From contig JAGBAZ010000024.1 of NCBI GenBank assembly GCA_018110905.1, positions 1-42,809 of the forward strand: 42,809 bases of DNA. Reading direction: 5' to 3'. Shown piece by piece: positions 17,865 to 26,144 of this stretch; position 1 is the stretch's first letter, and each line of letters starts with the position of its first letter. The position numbers and the translations under genes are program-made. Source of the stretch: Oscillospiraceae bacterium (GTDB taxonomy: Bacteria > Bacillota > Clostridia > Oscillospirales > Ruminococcaceae). The notes beneath the pieces were generated by a model. It made no database searches. It saw only the letters and a list, made by a program, of their open reading frames with translations, and was not told where the DNA came from.

Positions 17865-18519
17865 ATCCGCTTCGGTAATTTCATATATTTTTGCCGCGGC
17901 GTTGCTCCTTATCTATTTTGCCGCGGAAATAATTCCAAGTTTTTTTCTTTCAACGGCCGGAAGGCTTGTGCTCCTTTGCGGAAGCTGCGGTTTTTTATGG
18001 CTTGGTGGTTTTCTCCTTACAAAACAAAGCGGAAACAACCGCCCGATGAAGATAAATCTCCGTATATTCCTGGCGCTTTATCTTCTGCTTTTTGTAACGT
18101 TAACTCTTTTTGATCCCCTTTGGGGAAGAAACGGCGGATTTGTGAATTGGAACAGAGAGCTTTTTGATGCTTATGTTCAAAACAGCCTTAATCTTGTTCC
18201 GTTCAAAACGATTCTGCAATATGTTTCAAAAGGTACGCTGAGCCAGTTTGTGGTAAATATCATCGGAAATCTGGTCTGCCTGATGCCGCTCGGAATACTT
18301 CTTCCGCTTAATTTTGAAAAACAGCGAAGAACCGGGATTTTTATTCTCACATGTGTTCTCATAGTTTCTGCGGTGGAAATTCTCCAGTTTGCAACCCTTT
18401 CCGGAAGCTGTGATATCGACGATCTGATTTTGAACGTCGGCGGAGCGTTTCTGCTTTATCTTTTTACAAAAAATAAAGAAGCCTTCGGATTTTTAAAGAA
18501 GATATTTTTGGTTGAATAA
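17848..18519 (+). CDS. VanZ-like family membrane protein
   Basis: About 223 residues with roughly six membrane helices. VanZ-family signatures: NSLNLVPFKTI, VNIIGNLVCLMPLGILLPL and VEILQFATLSGSCDIDDLILNVGGAFLLY. VanZ gives low-level teicoplanin resistance in enterococci, but most chromosomal homologues have no known role. Start taken as TTG 17848, because GAGGGA (17835-17840) is then 7 nt away; TTG 17842 is in frame but too close. It lies within the end of the oxidoreductase gene. Confidence 0.85.
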   Translation: MQKLSKSASVISYIFAAALLLIYFAAEIIPSFFLSTAGRLVLLCGSCGFLWLGGFLLTKQSGNNRPMKINLRIFLALYLLLFVTLTLFDPLWGRNGGFVNWNRELFDAYVQNSLNLVPFKTILQYVSKGTLSQFVVNIIGNLVCLMPLGILLPLNFEKQRRTGIFILTCVLIVSAVEILQFATLSGSCDIDDLILNVGGAFLLYLFTKNKEAFGFLKKIFLVE

Positions 18520-18522
18520 AAC

Positions 18523-18555
18523 AAAAAAACACCCGCATAAAGCGGGTGTTTTTTT
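18523..18555. terminator. Terminator after VanZ-like gene
   Basis: ACACCCGC-ATAAA-GCGGGTGT (18529-18549) flanked by A7 and T6. Its right arm is the start of an 85-nt segment repeated at 19440. Confidence 0.88.
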
Positions 18556-18630
18556 ATCATAAAAATTATTCCTGTAAAAGATATTCTTCGAAACAAAGGC
18601 CGGATTCTTTTATAAGAGCTGCCTGTTCTT
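18546..18630 (+). repeat. Direct repeat copy A (partner 19440-19524)
   Basis: Covers half a terminator hairpin, its T-tract and the last codons of the carboxypeptidase gene. Same orientation as copy B, 894 nt away. Confidence 0.85.
18566..18630 (-). pseudogene. Remnant of the 3' end of a D,D-carboxypeptidase gene
   Basis: Read on the minus strand this codes for EQAALIKESGLCFEEYLLQE and stop, against EQAVLIKESGLCLEEYLLQE at the end of the intact gene at 19460. Only about the last 22 codons remain. The 85-nt block 18546-18630 matches 19440-19524 with about seven mismatches; the left 44 nt are identical. It marks a past duplication or recombination that left the GNAT gene between the two copies. 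Confidence 0.8.
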
Positions 18631-18657
18631 GTCCAATTTTCAGTAATGTGATAAAAT
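18629..18657 (+). promoter_or_regulatory. SigA-type promoter of the GNAT gene
   Basis: TTGTCC (18629-18634), 17 nt, TAAAAT (18652-18657). The -35 begins exactly where the carboxypeptidase remnant ends, so the promoter probably arrived with the GNAT gene. Confidence 0.6.
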
Positions 18658-18697
18658 GGATAAAACAATTAGACAAACTTGAATTTGGAGGTGACAT

Positions 18698-19228
18698 ATG
18701 ATTATCAAAAAAGTAAAGTTTAGAAGCTCGGATGTAAAGCAAATTTATTTCGATACTTTCCCGAAAAAAGAGAGAATGCCGTTTCCTATGATGGTGGCAA
18801 TGTCAAAGCTTTGGAATACGGATTTTTTAAGCTTTTATGACGGTGATACCTTTTGCGGTTTTATCTACTTGGCGCACAACCGAAACATTGTATTTGTAAT
18901 GTTCTTTGCTGTTGATGAAAAGCTTCGTTCAAAAGGTTATGGCAGTACAATATTGCAAGAAATACAAAAAAAGTATCCTAAAAAGAAAATCATCATTTCC
19001 ATCGAGCCATGCGATGAAACCGCCCCCGACATAGAAACAAGAAAAAGACGAAAAGATTTCTATTTGCGAAACGGCTATAAAGAAACGGGCTATATGATAA
19101 AACTATCGGGCGTTGTTCAAGAAATCATCATTGCAAACGGTGAATTTAACAAGACTCAATTCCACAATTTCTTTGTTCTATATAGCAACGGAACTATGTG
19201 GCCAAGAATATGGAAGCAATCAGAATGA
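18698..19228 (+). CDS. GNAT-family N-acetyltransferase
   Basis: A 176-residue acetyl-CoA-dependent acetyltransferase. The GNAT core is visible: FFAVDEKLRSKGYGSTILQEI, split as FFAVDEKLRSKGYGS (motif A, with the acetyl-CoA loop R/KGYG), and RRKDFYLRNGYKETGYM (motif B). The substrate is unknown; the GNAT fold covers small molecules, antibiotics and proteins. Very strong SD (TTGGAGGTGA) before ATG 18698. It has its own promoter, is flanked by the 85-nt repeats, and its codon use is more A/T-rich than that of its neighbours, so it was probably acquired. Confidence 0.85.
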   Translation: MIIKKVKFRSSDVKQIYFDTFPKKERMPFPMMVAMSKLWNTDFLSFYDGDTFCGFIYLAHNRNIVFVMFFAVDEKLRSKGYGSTILQEIQKKYPKKKIIISIEPCDETAPDIETRKRRKDFYLRNGYKETGYMIKLSGVVQEIIIANGEFNKTQFHNFFVLYSNGTMWPRIWKQSE

Positions 19229-19368
19229 AAATTTGACAAATTCCAATTTGTCGAACTGATAAGGGCGCACTTCTATACACCTATCGGTGTGTTATACGAT
19301 TTGCGGTTTTGCACCGCATCAAAGCCTCCCTTTACACAAGGGAGCCTTTCCGAAACCGGTGCATATTG

Positions 19369-19407
19369 AAAAAAATCCGACCTATGATCGTGACCATAGG
19401 TCGGATT
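19369..19407 (-). terminator. Terminator of the D,D-carboxypeptidase gene
   Basis: 13-bp stem AATCCGACCTATG (19374-19386) with CATAGGTCGGATT (19395-19407); an A7 run on the plus strand gives T7 on the minus strand, so it serves the leftward gene. Confidence 0.8.
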
Positions 19408-19422
19408 TAACTGTTTTACGAA

Positions 19423-19449
19423 CCCCGCCCGAACGGCGGGTGTTTTTTT
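19423..19449 (+). terminator. Terminator of the GNAT gene
   Basis: CCCGCC (19424-19429) with GGCGGG (19435-19440), then T7. Its right arm starts repeat copy B. Confidence 0.8.
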
Positions 19450-19524
19450 ATCATAAAAATTATTCCTGTAAAAGATATTCTTCAAGGCAAAGACCGGATT
19501 CTTTGATAAGAACGGCCTGTTCTT
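19440..19524 (+). repeat. Direct repeat copy B (partner 18546-18630)
   Basis: Contains the genuine 3' end of the carboxypeptidase gene; see copy A. Confidence 0.85.
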
Positions 19525-20311
19525 TTCCGACATAACGGAAATGCCATGGTTCATGTTCAAAACCGGTTATATCGGTCTTGTCTGCAGGATAGCGGAGAAT
19601 GAATCCGTATTCGTGTGCGTGTTCAAGGAGCCATGTTTCTTCAGGGGAACCTTCAAAGTTTCCGTTTGCACAGCCGATATCGATTGCAAGACCGCTGTTG
19701 TGTTCGCTTGTTCCGGGAGCGGCATCGGTGGTTCCGGCTTCAAAGAACTCTTTTTGTTTTGCGTAAGTGCGGAAAGCGGTCTGGATAACAAAATCAAGTC
19801 CTTCAGCTTCGCCTGCGGAAATCATTGCGGAAAGGTCTTCTGCAATTCTTGCGTCAACGGTGTGTCCCTTGGCATCGATAGTTACCGCTTCGATGGAAAA
19901 ATCTTCTGAAAGCGGATTTTCTTTGTTAACAAGAAGCATGAACCATTCGTCTTTTGGTATTTCCGGTTTTTCGGGTTCAACAGGTTCTTCGGGAACCTCG
20001 GGTTCAGCCGGTTCTTCCGGGACAATGTGTTCCGGTTCGCTTTCTTCCGGAATTTCGGGTTCAAAAGATTCCTCCGGAATTTCGGGTTCACTTTCCGGGG
20101 AGGAAGACTCTTCGGAAGTTTTTCCGAATTTATCAAATTCAAAATAATCGCCGAAATTTATGTATGCAAAAACACCGGCGCCGATAACCAGAACAGCGGA
20201 TAAAACAGCAAGAACGGAAAAAACGATTTTTCTTCCGGTGTGTTTCGGCTGCCTTATTTTAATTGCGCGGGGTTCACGTTCTTCGGGATCGATTCTTGTG
20301 CCGTTTGACAT
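19460..20311 (-). CDS. M15-family D-alanyl-D-alanine carboxypeptidase (VanY-like)
   Basis: A 283-residue zinc peptidase that trims the terminal D-Ala of peptidoglycan stem peptides. Short cytoplasmic tail, one membrane helix (about 29-52), a Pro/Glu-rich linker (about 66-120, PEEP-type repeats), then the M15B domain: FRTYAKQKEFF, SEHNSGLAIDIG (zinc ligands His204 and Asp211) and HEPWHFRYVG (Glu254 catalytic, His257 ligand). Start at 20311 behind AAGGAGA on the minus strand. Has its own promoter and terminator. Runs convergent to the VanZ-like and GNAT genes. Linked VanY and VanZ-like genes here are not accompanied by vanHAX, so this is cell-wall maintenance rather than a glycopeptide-resistance operon. 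Confidence 0.93.
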   Translation of the reverse strand: MSNGTRIDPEEREPRAIKIRQPKHTGRKIVFSVLAVLSAVLVIGAGVFAYINFGDYFEFDKFGKTSEESSSPESEPEIPEESFEPEIPEESEPEHIVPEEPAEPEVPEEPVEPEKPEIPKDEWFMLLVNKENPLSEDFSIEAVTIDAKGHTVDARIAEDLSAMISAGEAEGLDFVIQTAFRTYAKQKEFFEAGTTDAAPGTSEHNSGLAIDIGCANGNFEGSPEETWLLEHAHEYGFILRYPADKTDITGFEHEPWHFRYVGKEQAVLIKESGLCLEEYLLQE

Positions 20312-20369
20312 TATATAATTCTCCTTTTCTTTTCAAGGGGTTTTAAAAATTCAAATTACCACAAATACA

Positions 20370-20398
20370 AATATAATAAAAAAACGCTCTTTTGTCAA
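20370..20398 (-). promoter_or_regulatory. SigA-type promoter of the carboxypeptidase gene
   Basis: On the minus strand: TTGACA (20398-20393), 17 nt, TATATT (20375-20370). Confidence 0.8.
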
Positions 20399-20451
20399 CC
20401 GAAAGCCGTGAGGGAAGGTGATTTTGCACAAAAAGCCTTTCCAAAATGTGC

Positions 20452-20480
20452 TTGTTTTTAATTATGAAAAGGTGTATCAT
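20452..20480 (+). promoter_or_regulatory. SigA-type promoter of the hexapeptide acetyltransferase gene
   Basis: TTGTTT (20452-20457), 17 nt, TATCAT (20475-20480), 36 nt before the ATG at 20517. Confidence 0.6.
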
Positions 20481-20516
20481 ACCTATTATATAGTAATTAT
20501 TCAAGAGGTATGGTTT

Positions 20517-21122
20517 ATGACTGAAATTGAAAAACGCGATGCAGGAATGATGTTCCAGGCATCAAGTTTTCTTAAAGAAATGTTTGAAGCAAGGGATAAA
20601 TGCACGGAATATAACAATATTCCTTATTCCGAATTCGACAAAAGAGTGGAATTTATAAAAAACTTTTTTGCAAAAACCGGAAAAAACTGTTTTGTTGAAA
20701 ACGGCTTCAAATGCAACCAGGGTTCCAATATTTCTGTCGGCGATAATTTTTACTGCAATTTCAACTGTACCATTTATGATTCCTGCGCGGTAACAATCGG
20801 CGATAACGTTATGATAGGGCCCTGCGTTACCATTTGCACCGCGACCCATCCGATAAAAGCATGCGAAAGAATAAACGACGAAGGAAACGAGCTTGCTTTT
20901 CCGATAACCATAGAAGATAATGTCTGGATCGGCGGCGGGGCATTTATCAACCCGGGAGTGACCATCGGAAAAGGTGCGGTTGTTGCTTCCGGTGCTGTTG
21001 TAACAAAAGACGTTCCGGAAAACGCGCTTGTTGCGGGTGTTCCGGCAGTTGTAAAGAAAATCATTGATAATGAAGCGGAAGCTTCGGCGGAATATAAACC
21101 TTTTGATTTTGAAAGAATGTAA
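20517..21122 (+). CDS. Sugar O-acetyltransferase, maltose/galactoside type (LbH)
   Basis: A 201-residue left-handed beta-helix acetyltransferase of the Maa/LacA group, which acetylates sugars with acetyl-CoA. An N-terminal Mac-type domain (DAGMMFQASSF...CTEYNNI) precedes hexapeptide repeats (GSNISVGDNFYCNFNC, VTIGDNVMIGPCVTIC); the catalytic His is in TATHPI. VWIGGGAFINPGVTIGKGA and SGAVVTKDVPENALVAGVPA complete the family pattern. The frame is open 33 codons further 5', but ATG 20517 has AAGAGGT as SD and lies downstream of a promoter. Not co-functional with trkA, which follows 27 nt later. Confidence 0.87.
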   Translation: MTEIEKRDAGMMFQASSFLKEMFEARDKCTEYNNIPYSEFDKRVEFIKNFFAKTGKNCFVENGFKCNQGSNISVGDNFYCNFNCTIYDSCAVTIGDNVMIGPCVTICTATHPIKACERINDEGNELAFPITIEDNVWIGGGAFINPGVTIGKGAVVASGAVVTKDVPENALVAGVPAVVKKIIDNEAEASAEYKPFDFERM

Positions 21123-21149
21123 ATGAATTTATCCGAAAGGAAAAAATAA

Positions 21150-22511
21150 ATGAAAATCGTAATTATCGGTGCAGGAAAAGTCGGAAGCACCCTTGCTTCC
21201 CAACTTGTTAAGGAAGGTCACGAAGTTCTTGTTATGGATACAAACGAAGAACGCCTTGAGGAAGTTCAGAACAGAATCGATATAATGACCCTTTGCGGAA
21301 ACGGTGCATCAAAGGAATATCTTGAGGAAGCGGAAATTGCCGAATCCGACCTTGTAATTGCCGCAACTTCCGCGGACGAAGTAAATATTCTTTCCTGCTT
21401 TATAGCAAGACAGATCGGCGCTTCGAAAACCATTGCAAGGGTAAGAAACCCGGAATATCGGACCCAGCTCGAGCTTATGAAGGAAGAACTTGGACTTTCC
21501 ATGATAGTAAACCCGGAACTTTCTGCGGCAAACGAAATTTCAAGGATACTTCGTTTCCCTTCCGCAAACGACGTTGAACTTTTCTGCCGCGGCCATGTTG
21601 AACTTGTTGAATATACAATAGGAAAAGAATGTCCTCTTTGCGACCTTGCACTTAAAGATATCTATGGAAAATATAAGATAAAGGTTCTTATCTGCGCGGT
21701 AAGAAGGGGAGAAGATATTACAATTCCCCGAGGCGATTTTATCCTTCGCGAAGGCGATAAAATCAACATAACCGCTTCCCCGAAGAATATCCATGATTTC
21801 TTCGAGGCAATAGGAAGCTTTAAGCGCCCGGTTAAAAGCGTAATGATAGTCGGCGGTTCAATGATAGCTTATTATCTTGCAAACCAGCTTATCGATATGA
21901 GAATTGACGTAAAAATTGTTGAACAGAACCAGAAGAGATGTGAAGAACTTTCCGAGCTTCTTCCGAAGGCTTCGATTGTTTGCGCAAACGCAACGGAAAA
22001 AGATGTCCTCCTCGAAGAAGGAATTATGGATTTCGACGGCTTTGTCGCACTCACCGGACTTGATGAAATGAACATAATCTACGGAATGTACGCAAAGGCA
22101 AAGGACGTTGAAAAAGTAATAACAAAAGTCCATCATCTTTCTTTCCCGGAAGTTATCGAAAACAGCGGTATTGAAAGCGTTGTTTCCCCGAAACTTATTA
22201 CAGCTGAGCGCATAAGTTCCTATGTTCGCGCTATTCAGAACTCCTACAGCAAGAATAAGGTTGAATCCCTCAGAAGAATTGTAGATAACCGTATCGAAGC
22301 TCTTGAATTTGTCGTAAGGGACGATGCGAATTATATAGGGGTTCAACTGAAGGATCTTCCAATAAAACAAAATGTTCTTGTTGCGGCAATTGTAAGAAAA
22401 GGCCGCGCGATAATCCCCGGAGGTTTTGATTGTATCAGGAAAGGAGATTCCGTCGTTGTAATCACCGAAGGCGTAAACACCATTGATGAACTCGACGATA
22501 TCATGAGATAA
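21150..22511 (+). CDS. trkA: Trk potassium uptake regulator TrkA
   Basis: A 453-residue cytoplasmic protein that binds NAD(H)/ATP and gates the TrkH channel. Two RCK units in tandem: nucleotide-binding loop IIGAGKVGSTLA (about 4-15) with the acidic MDTNEERLE strand end, a first RCK_C domain (about 135-215), then a second degenerate Rossmann part (MIVGGSMIAYYLA) and a final RCK_C (about 370-450). Full length for TrkA. SD AGGAAAAAATAA before ATG 21150. Only one base separates its stop from trkH, so the pair is translated together. Confidence 0.93.
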   Translation: MKIVIIGAGKVGSTLASQLVKEGHEVLVMDTNEERLEEVQNRIDIMTLCGNGASKEYLEEAEIAESDLVIAATSADEVNILSCFIARQIGASKTIARVRNPEYRTQLELMKEELGLSMIVNPELSAANEISRILRFPSANDVELFCRGHVELVEYTIGKECPLCDLALKDIYGKYKIKVLICAVRRGEDITIPRGDFILREGDKINITASPKNIHDFFEAIGSFKRPVKSVMIVGGSMIAYYLANQLIDMRIDVKIVEQNQKRCEELSELLPKASIVCANATEKDVLLEEGIMDFDGFVALTGLDEMNIIYGMYAKAKDVEKVITKVHHLSFPEVIENSGIESVVSPKLITAERISSYVRAIQNSYSKNKVESLRRIVDNRIEALEFVVRDDANYIGVQLKDLPIKQNVLVAAIVRKGRAIIPGGFDCIRKGDSVVVITEGVNTIDELDDIMR

Positions 22512-22512
22512 A

Positions 22513-23958
22513 ATGAACTATAAAATGATTCGTTACATCATCGGAATGATTTTAATGGCGGAATCCGTTTTTATGATCCTTCCGCTGATTGTTTCGGTAA
22601 TATACGGTGAATTTGATGTAATAATGCCCTTTGTTTACAGCATTATGGCAACTTTTTGTGTTGCGGCGTTTTTCGGGCTTAAAAAGCCAAAAAACGATCT
22701 TGTTTTTGCAAGGGAAAGCTATATTGCCGTTGCGGCGGGCTGGATTTTTGTTTCGTTTTTCGGAGCAATGCCGTTTTATTTAAGCGGCTCAATCCCTTCG
22801 CTTATTGATGCGTTTTTTGAAACCGTTTCCGGCTTCACAACAACCGGTGCAACAATTCTCGAAGATGTGGAAATCCTTCCGAAAGGAATCCTTTTCTGGC
22901 GCGCCTTTACCCATTGGATAGGCGGTATGGGAATAATCATGTTCCTGCTTATGCTGACCCAGTTTTCCGAAGGACATTCGCTTTATATTATGAGGGCGGA
23001 AGTCCCTGGACCCACTGTCGGTAAAATTGCGCCGAAATCCAGTTCGAACGCCCTTATCCTTTACGGAATCTATTCCGGGCTCACCGTAATCGAAGCGGTT
23101 TTGCTTCTTTTCGGAGAAATAGGAGTTTTTGATGCGGTGACAACCGCAATGTCAACCGCCGGAACGGGCGGTTTCAGCGTCCGCAATGCGGGAATTGCGG
23201 ATTATGGAAGCGCCTATGTTGAGTGGGTTGTAGGATTTTTTATGATTGTTTTTGGAGTGAACTTCAACCTCTATTACCTTATGCTTCTCCGCCGTTTCAA
23301 AATTGTTTTTAAAAGTGAAGAACTTAGGGTTTTCCTTGCAATAGTTGCCGTAAGCACAGTAATAATGGGAATAAATGCGACAGAATATTACGGAGATTTC
23401 GGCGTTGCAATAAGAAAGGCGTTTTTCCAAACAGGTGCGATAATTTCCACAACCGGTTTCGGAGGCGTTGAATTTATGAACTGGCCAATGCTTTGCCATT
23501 CCGTAATTTTGGTGCTTCTTTTTACAGGTGCCTGTGCCGGTTCAACCGCCGGCGGTATTAAAATAAGCCGAATTATAATGATGTTCAAAATGCTCCGAAA
23601 GGAATCTCATCGTCTTGCTCACCCGCATGAAATTACCACCATTAAATTTGAAGGCAAAATTGTTGACAAAGAAACCAGAAGTTTTATAATGGTATATATA
23701 AGTGCGTTTTTTGCAATTCTTGCCGTCGCAAGTATTGTAATAATGATGATGGGGCACGATTATGAAACCTCTTTCAGTGCGGTTCTTTCATGCTTCAACA
23801 ACGTCGGACCTGCGTTGGGCGAAGTCGGCCACGGCGGAGTTTATAATATGTTTGGCGGAATTGAAAAACTCTTCCTTTCGCTTTTGATGCTTACCGGAAG
23901 ACTTGAAATTTTCCCGATGCTGATACTCTTTATGCCTTCAACATGGAGAAGACATTGA
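22513..23958 (+). CDS. trkH: Trk-type K+ channel/transporter subunit TrkH
   Basis: A 481-residue membrane protein forming the K+ pore of the Trk system. Four M-P-M repeats with selectivity loops SGFTTTGATIL, MSTAGTGGFS, ISTTGFGGVEF and SCFNNVGPALG. The glycine at each filter is present, so it should be functional. Partner is the TrkA just upstream; MscL follows, so K+ uptake and osmotic release are encoded side by side. SD is weak, consistent with translational coupling. Confidence 0.95.
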   Translation: MNYKMIRYIIGMILMAESVFMILPLIVSVIYGEFDVIMPFVYSIMATFCVAAFFGLKKPKNDLVFARESYIAVAAGWIFVSFFGAMPFYLSGSIPSLIDAFFETVSGFTTTGATILEDVEILPKGILFWRAFTHWIGGMGIIMFLLMLTQFSEGHSLYIMRAEVPGPTVGKIAPKSSSNALILYGIYSGLTVIEAVLLLFGEIGVFDAVTTAMSTAGTGGFSVRNAGIADYGSAYVEWVVGFFMIVFGVNFNLYYLMLLRRFKIVFKSEELRVFLAIVAVSTVIMGINATEYYGDFGVAIRKAFFQTGAIISTTGFGGVEFMNWPMLCHSVILVLLFTGACAGSTAGGIKISRIIMMFKMLRKESHRLAHPHEITTIKFEGKIVDKETRSFIMVYISAFFAILAVASIVIMMMGHDYETSFSAVLSCFNNVGPALGEVGHGGVYNMFGGIEKLFLSLLMLTGRLEIFPMLILFMPSTWRRH

Positions 23959-23985
23959 TTCATAAACAGAAAGGATTTGAAAACA

Positions 23986-24453
23986 TTGAAAAAATTTATT
24001 GAAGAATTCAAAACTTTTATTGCAAAAGGCAACGTCCTTGATATGGCTGTCGGTGTTATCATTGCAACAGCCTTCGGAAAAATCACAACTTCCCTTGTAA
24101 ATGATGTTTTCATGCCTTTCATCGGCTGGCTCATCGGCGATGTTGATCTTACCGAGCTCAACATCGTCCTTTCCCCGGAAGTTGTTAACGAAGCAGGCGA
24201 AGTGACCGATCCGGCGGTTGTAATGGCAATCGGAACTTTTATCTCCACCATAATCGATTTCATACTTATTGCTTTTGTTGTTTTCCTTATTGTAAAAACT
24301 TTCAATGCTGCAAAAGAAAAAGCCGAGGCAAAGAAAAAAGCCGAGGAGGAAGCCGCAAAAGCTGCGGAAGCTGCTGTTGAGGAAGAAAAAGAACCGGAAC
24401 TTTCCGACGAAGTAAAACTTCTTATGGAAATCCGTGATCTTCTTAAAAAATAA
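23986..24453 (+). CDS. mscL: Large-conductance mechanosensitive channel MscL
   Basis: About 155 residues; opens on membrane tension to release solutes during hypo-osmotic shock. N-terminal amphipathic stretch, pore helix AKGNVLDMAVGVIIATAFGKI, a periplasmic-type loop, the second helix (about 88-110) and a cytoplasmic charged helix longer than usual (KEKAEAKKKAEEEAAKAAE). TTG 23986 is chosen, since AAAGGA (23970-23975) is then 10 nt away; an in-frame TTG at 23977 is too close to it. Follows trkH by 27 nt. Confidence 0.93.
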   Translation: MKKFIEEFKTFIAKGNVLDMAVGVIIATAFGKITTSLVNDVFMPFIGWLIGDVDLTELNIVLSPEVVNEAGEVTDPAVVMAIGTFISTIIDFILIAFVVFLIVKTFNAAKEKAEAKKKAEEEAAKAAEAAVEEEKEPELSDEVKLLMEIRDLLKK

Positions 24454-24463
24454 AAAACAAAAC

Positions 24464-24488
24464 GGCGCCCGGAAGGGCGCCTTATTTT
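24464..24488 (+). terminator. Terminator after mscL
   Basis: GGCGCCC-GGAA-GGGCGCC (24464-24481) followed by TTATTTT; the tract is imperfect, so termination may be partial. Confidence 0.75.
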
Positions 24489-24508
24489 GAGTAAAAGGAG
24501 AGAGAAAA

Positions 24509-25396
24509 ATGCGCGAACTTGTTTTCAGCATAACCGCTGAGCACGACGGGAAACAGGCATATCATTATCTTCGGTATTGCTGCAATTTTTCCTATGCGCT
24601 GATAGTAAAAATGCGCCATACCGAAAACTCTCTTTTGCTCGATGAAGTACCGATACGCACAATTGACAGGATAAAAGCCGGTTCGGTGCTCAAAGCATAT
24701 ATACCGGAGGGAGAAAGTTATTTCACACCGAATCCGGAACTTGAAATAGAAACTCTTTACGAGGACGAGGACATAGTTGTCTTCGATAAACCGGTCCGTA
24801 TGCCGGTGCACCCTTCGAAAAACCACCAGACGGATACTGTTGCAAATTACTGCGCGGCACGTTATGGAAACGCAAAATTTCACGTTGTGGGGCGCCTTGA
24901 TATGGACACTTCCGGGATAATAGTTATCGGAAAGCACGCGCATTCCGCTGCGGTGCTCACCAAAAACGGAGGAGAGAAGGAATATATCGCAATAATCGAA
25001 GGCGTGCCCGAAGAACCTTCCGGAATCATAGATGCCCCTATTGATGACAGCGATCCGCTTGTCCATAAAAGCTTTATTGCGGAAACGGGCCAGCCTTCTG
25101 TTACCGAATATGAAACCGTCGGAACAAACGGCGTGCTCACAGTTGTCCGCGTTAAACCGAAAACCGGGAGGACCCACCAGATAAGGGTACACTTTGCCCA
25201 TATAGGTCACCCTCTCTGCGGAGATGAACTCTACGGCGGAAGCCTTGAGCATCTGGATCGCCAGGCGCTGCACCGCAGCAAAATGGTTTTTGAGCACCCA
25301 ATAAACGGAACAATGCTTGAATTTGAAAGTCCTCTGCCGGAAGATATGAAAAAGCTTGCGGAAAAAATTCTGAAAGGAAGAAAATCTGATGAGTGA
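24509..25396 (+). CDS. RluA-family pseudouridine synthase
   Basis: A 295-residue RNA pseudouridine synthase. N-terminal S4-like region is reduced; catalytic motif VVGRLDMDTSGIIVIGK with the nucleophilic Asp in RLD, followed by KEYIAIIEG and the KPKTGRTHQIRVHFAHIGHPLCGDELYGG motif, here quoted in part as TGRTHQIRVHFAHIG. ATG 24509 behind AAAGGAGAG. RluA, RluC and RluD types cannot be distinguished safely. Overlaps the next gene by 8 nt. Confidence 0.92.
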   Translation: MRELVFSITAEHDGKQAYHYLRYCCNFSYALIVKMRHTENSLLLDEVPIRTIDRIKAGSVLKAYIPEGESYFTPNPELEIETLYEDEDIVVFDKPVRMPVHPSKNHQTDTVANYCAARYGNAKFHVVGRLDMDTSGIIVIGKHAHSAAVLTKNGGEKEYIAIIEGVPEEPSGIIDAPIDDSDPLVHKSFIAETGQPSVTEYETVGTNGVLTVVRVKPKTGRTHQIRVHFAHIGHPLCGDELYGGSLEHLDRQALHRSKMVFEHPINGTMLEFESPLPEDMKKLAEKILKGRKSDE

Positions 25397-26084
25397 AGAT
25401 ATTACAAAATTCGAAAGCGGGATAGATGTGGATTCTGCTTCCGAAAGAATGGCTGAAAAACCGGATGCGGATTTTCTTCGGGATTTTTTCGGTAAAGTAG
25501 GAACGGCTAATTTTCTTGTTCCTTATCGTGACAATATAAATACTATCCCGCTTCTTGACGTAAAAGAAAAAGGAAAGATGATCCCGATTTTTTCAAGCTT
25601 TTCGGCTTTTGAAAAAAGTCCGCTTCCAAAGGACAAAGCAAACGTTATGCCCTTTTCAAAAATCGATGAGATCGTCAAAAAAAGTGATGGAAAAATTACC
25701 GGAATAATAATCAATCCCCATGGAAAATCCATGATTTTTCAAAGGAACGACGGGAAACCCACCGAAAAACAGGAAAACGGAATAAAACTTACCAAACCCT
25801 CGTTTATTCCGGAAAGGATCGAAACCGCGCTTAAAAATTATTTTTTAAATTGCGAAAATGTATATTCCGCCTATGTTCTTTGGGGACAAAAGGAAAACGA
25901 CCTTGCTCCGCATCTGTTCCTTGTAATAGATTTTGACGGAAAACGTGAGGAATTTTTTCCGAAAGTTGCCGAAGCGCTTAAACCAAGCCTTATTCCGGGC
26001 GATAATCTTGAAATGGCAAAAGCAGATTTTAAACTTTTGAAAACCGCGGAAAAACTTGTTAAGCCGGTTTATAAAAAATCTTGA
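25389..26084 (+). CDS. SseB-like protein
   Basis: A 231-residue cytoplasmic protein resembling the SseB family: an N-terminal module with FLVPYRDN, MIPIFSSFSAFEKS and GIIINPHGKSMIF (SseB N-terminal pattern) and a C-terminal module (ALKNYFLNCENVYSAYVLW, LFLVIDFDGKREEFFPKVAEAL) like the SseB C-terminal domain. SseB was named for serine sensitivity in E. coli; its biochemical role is unclear. ATG 25389 lies inside the end of the pseudouridine synthase gene, with AAAGGAAG as SD. Confidence 0.7.
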   Translation: MSEDITKFESGIDVDSASERMAEKPDADFLRDFFGKVGTANFLVPYRDNINTIPLLDVKEKGKMIPIFSSFSAFEKSPLPKDKANVMPFSKIDEIVKKSDGKITGIIINPHGKSMIFQRNDGKPTEKQENGIKLTKPSFIPERIETALKNYFLNCENVYSAYVLWGQKENDLAPHLFLVIDFDGKREEFFPKVAEALKPSLIPGDNLEMAKADFKLLKTAEKLVKPVYKKS

Positions 26085-26109
26085 AATTTTTAAGATAAAG
26101 GTGTATATT
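26081..26109 (+). promoter_or_regulatory. SigA-type promoter of the adenosyltransferase gene
   Basis: TTGAAA (26081-26086), 17 nt, TATATT (26104-26109). The -35 overlaps the stop codon of the SseB-like gene. Confidence 0.7.
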
Positions 26110-26144
26110 TATTTTGTAAAAGTCTGTAAAGGAGGTGTGTCTTT

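Larger units (their letters stand above)
19229..19459. other. Non-coding stretch with stacked hairpins behind the GNAT gene
   Basis: No credible gene. It holds GACAAATT-CC-AATTTGTC (about 19236-19253), ACACC/GGTGT, TGCGG/CCGCA and CTCCCTT/AAGGGAG small hairpins, then the two terminators listed separately. The CTCCCTTTACACAAGGGAG hairpin resembles short repeats I have seen in Oscillospiraceae-like genomes; I cannot confirm copy number. Confidence 0.5.

Noticed and set aside
18546..19524. An insertion sequence or integron cassette around the GNAT gene
   Set aside because: No transposase or integrase, no terminal inverted repeats or attC-like site; the flanks are imperfect duplicates of the host locus.
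17848..20311. A glycopeptide-resistance (van) operon, from the VanZ-like and VanY-like genes
   Set aside because: No vanH, vanA/B-type ligase, vanX or two-component system is present, and the two genes are convergent with separate signals.
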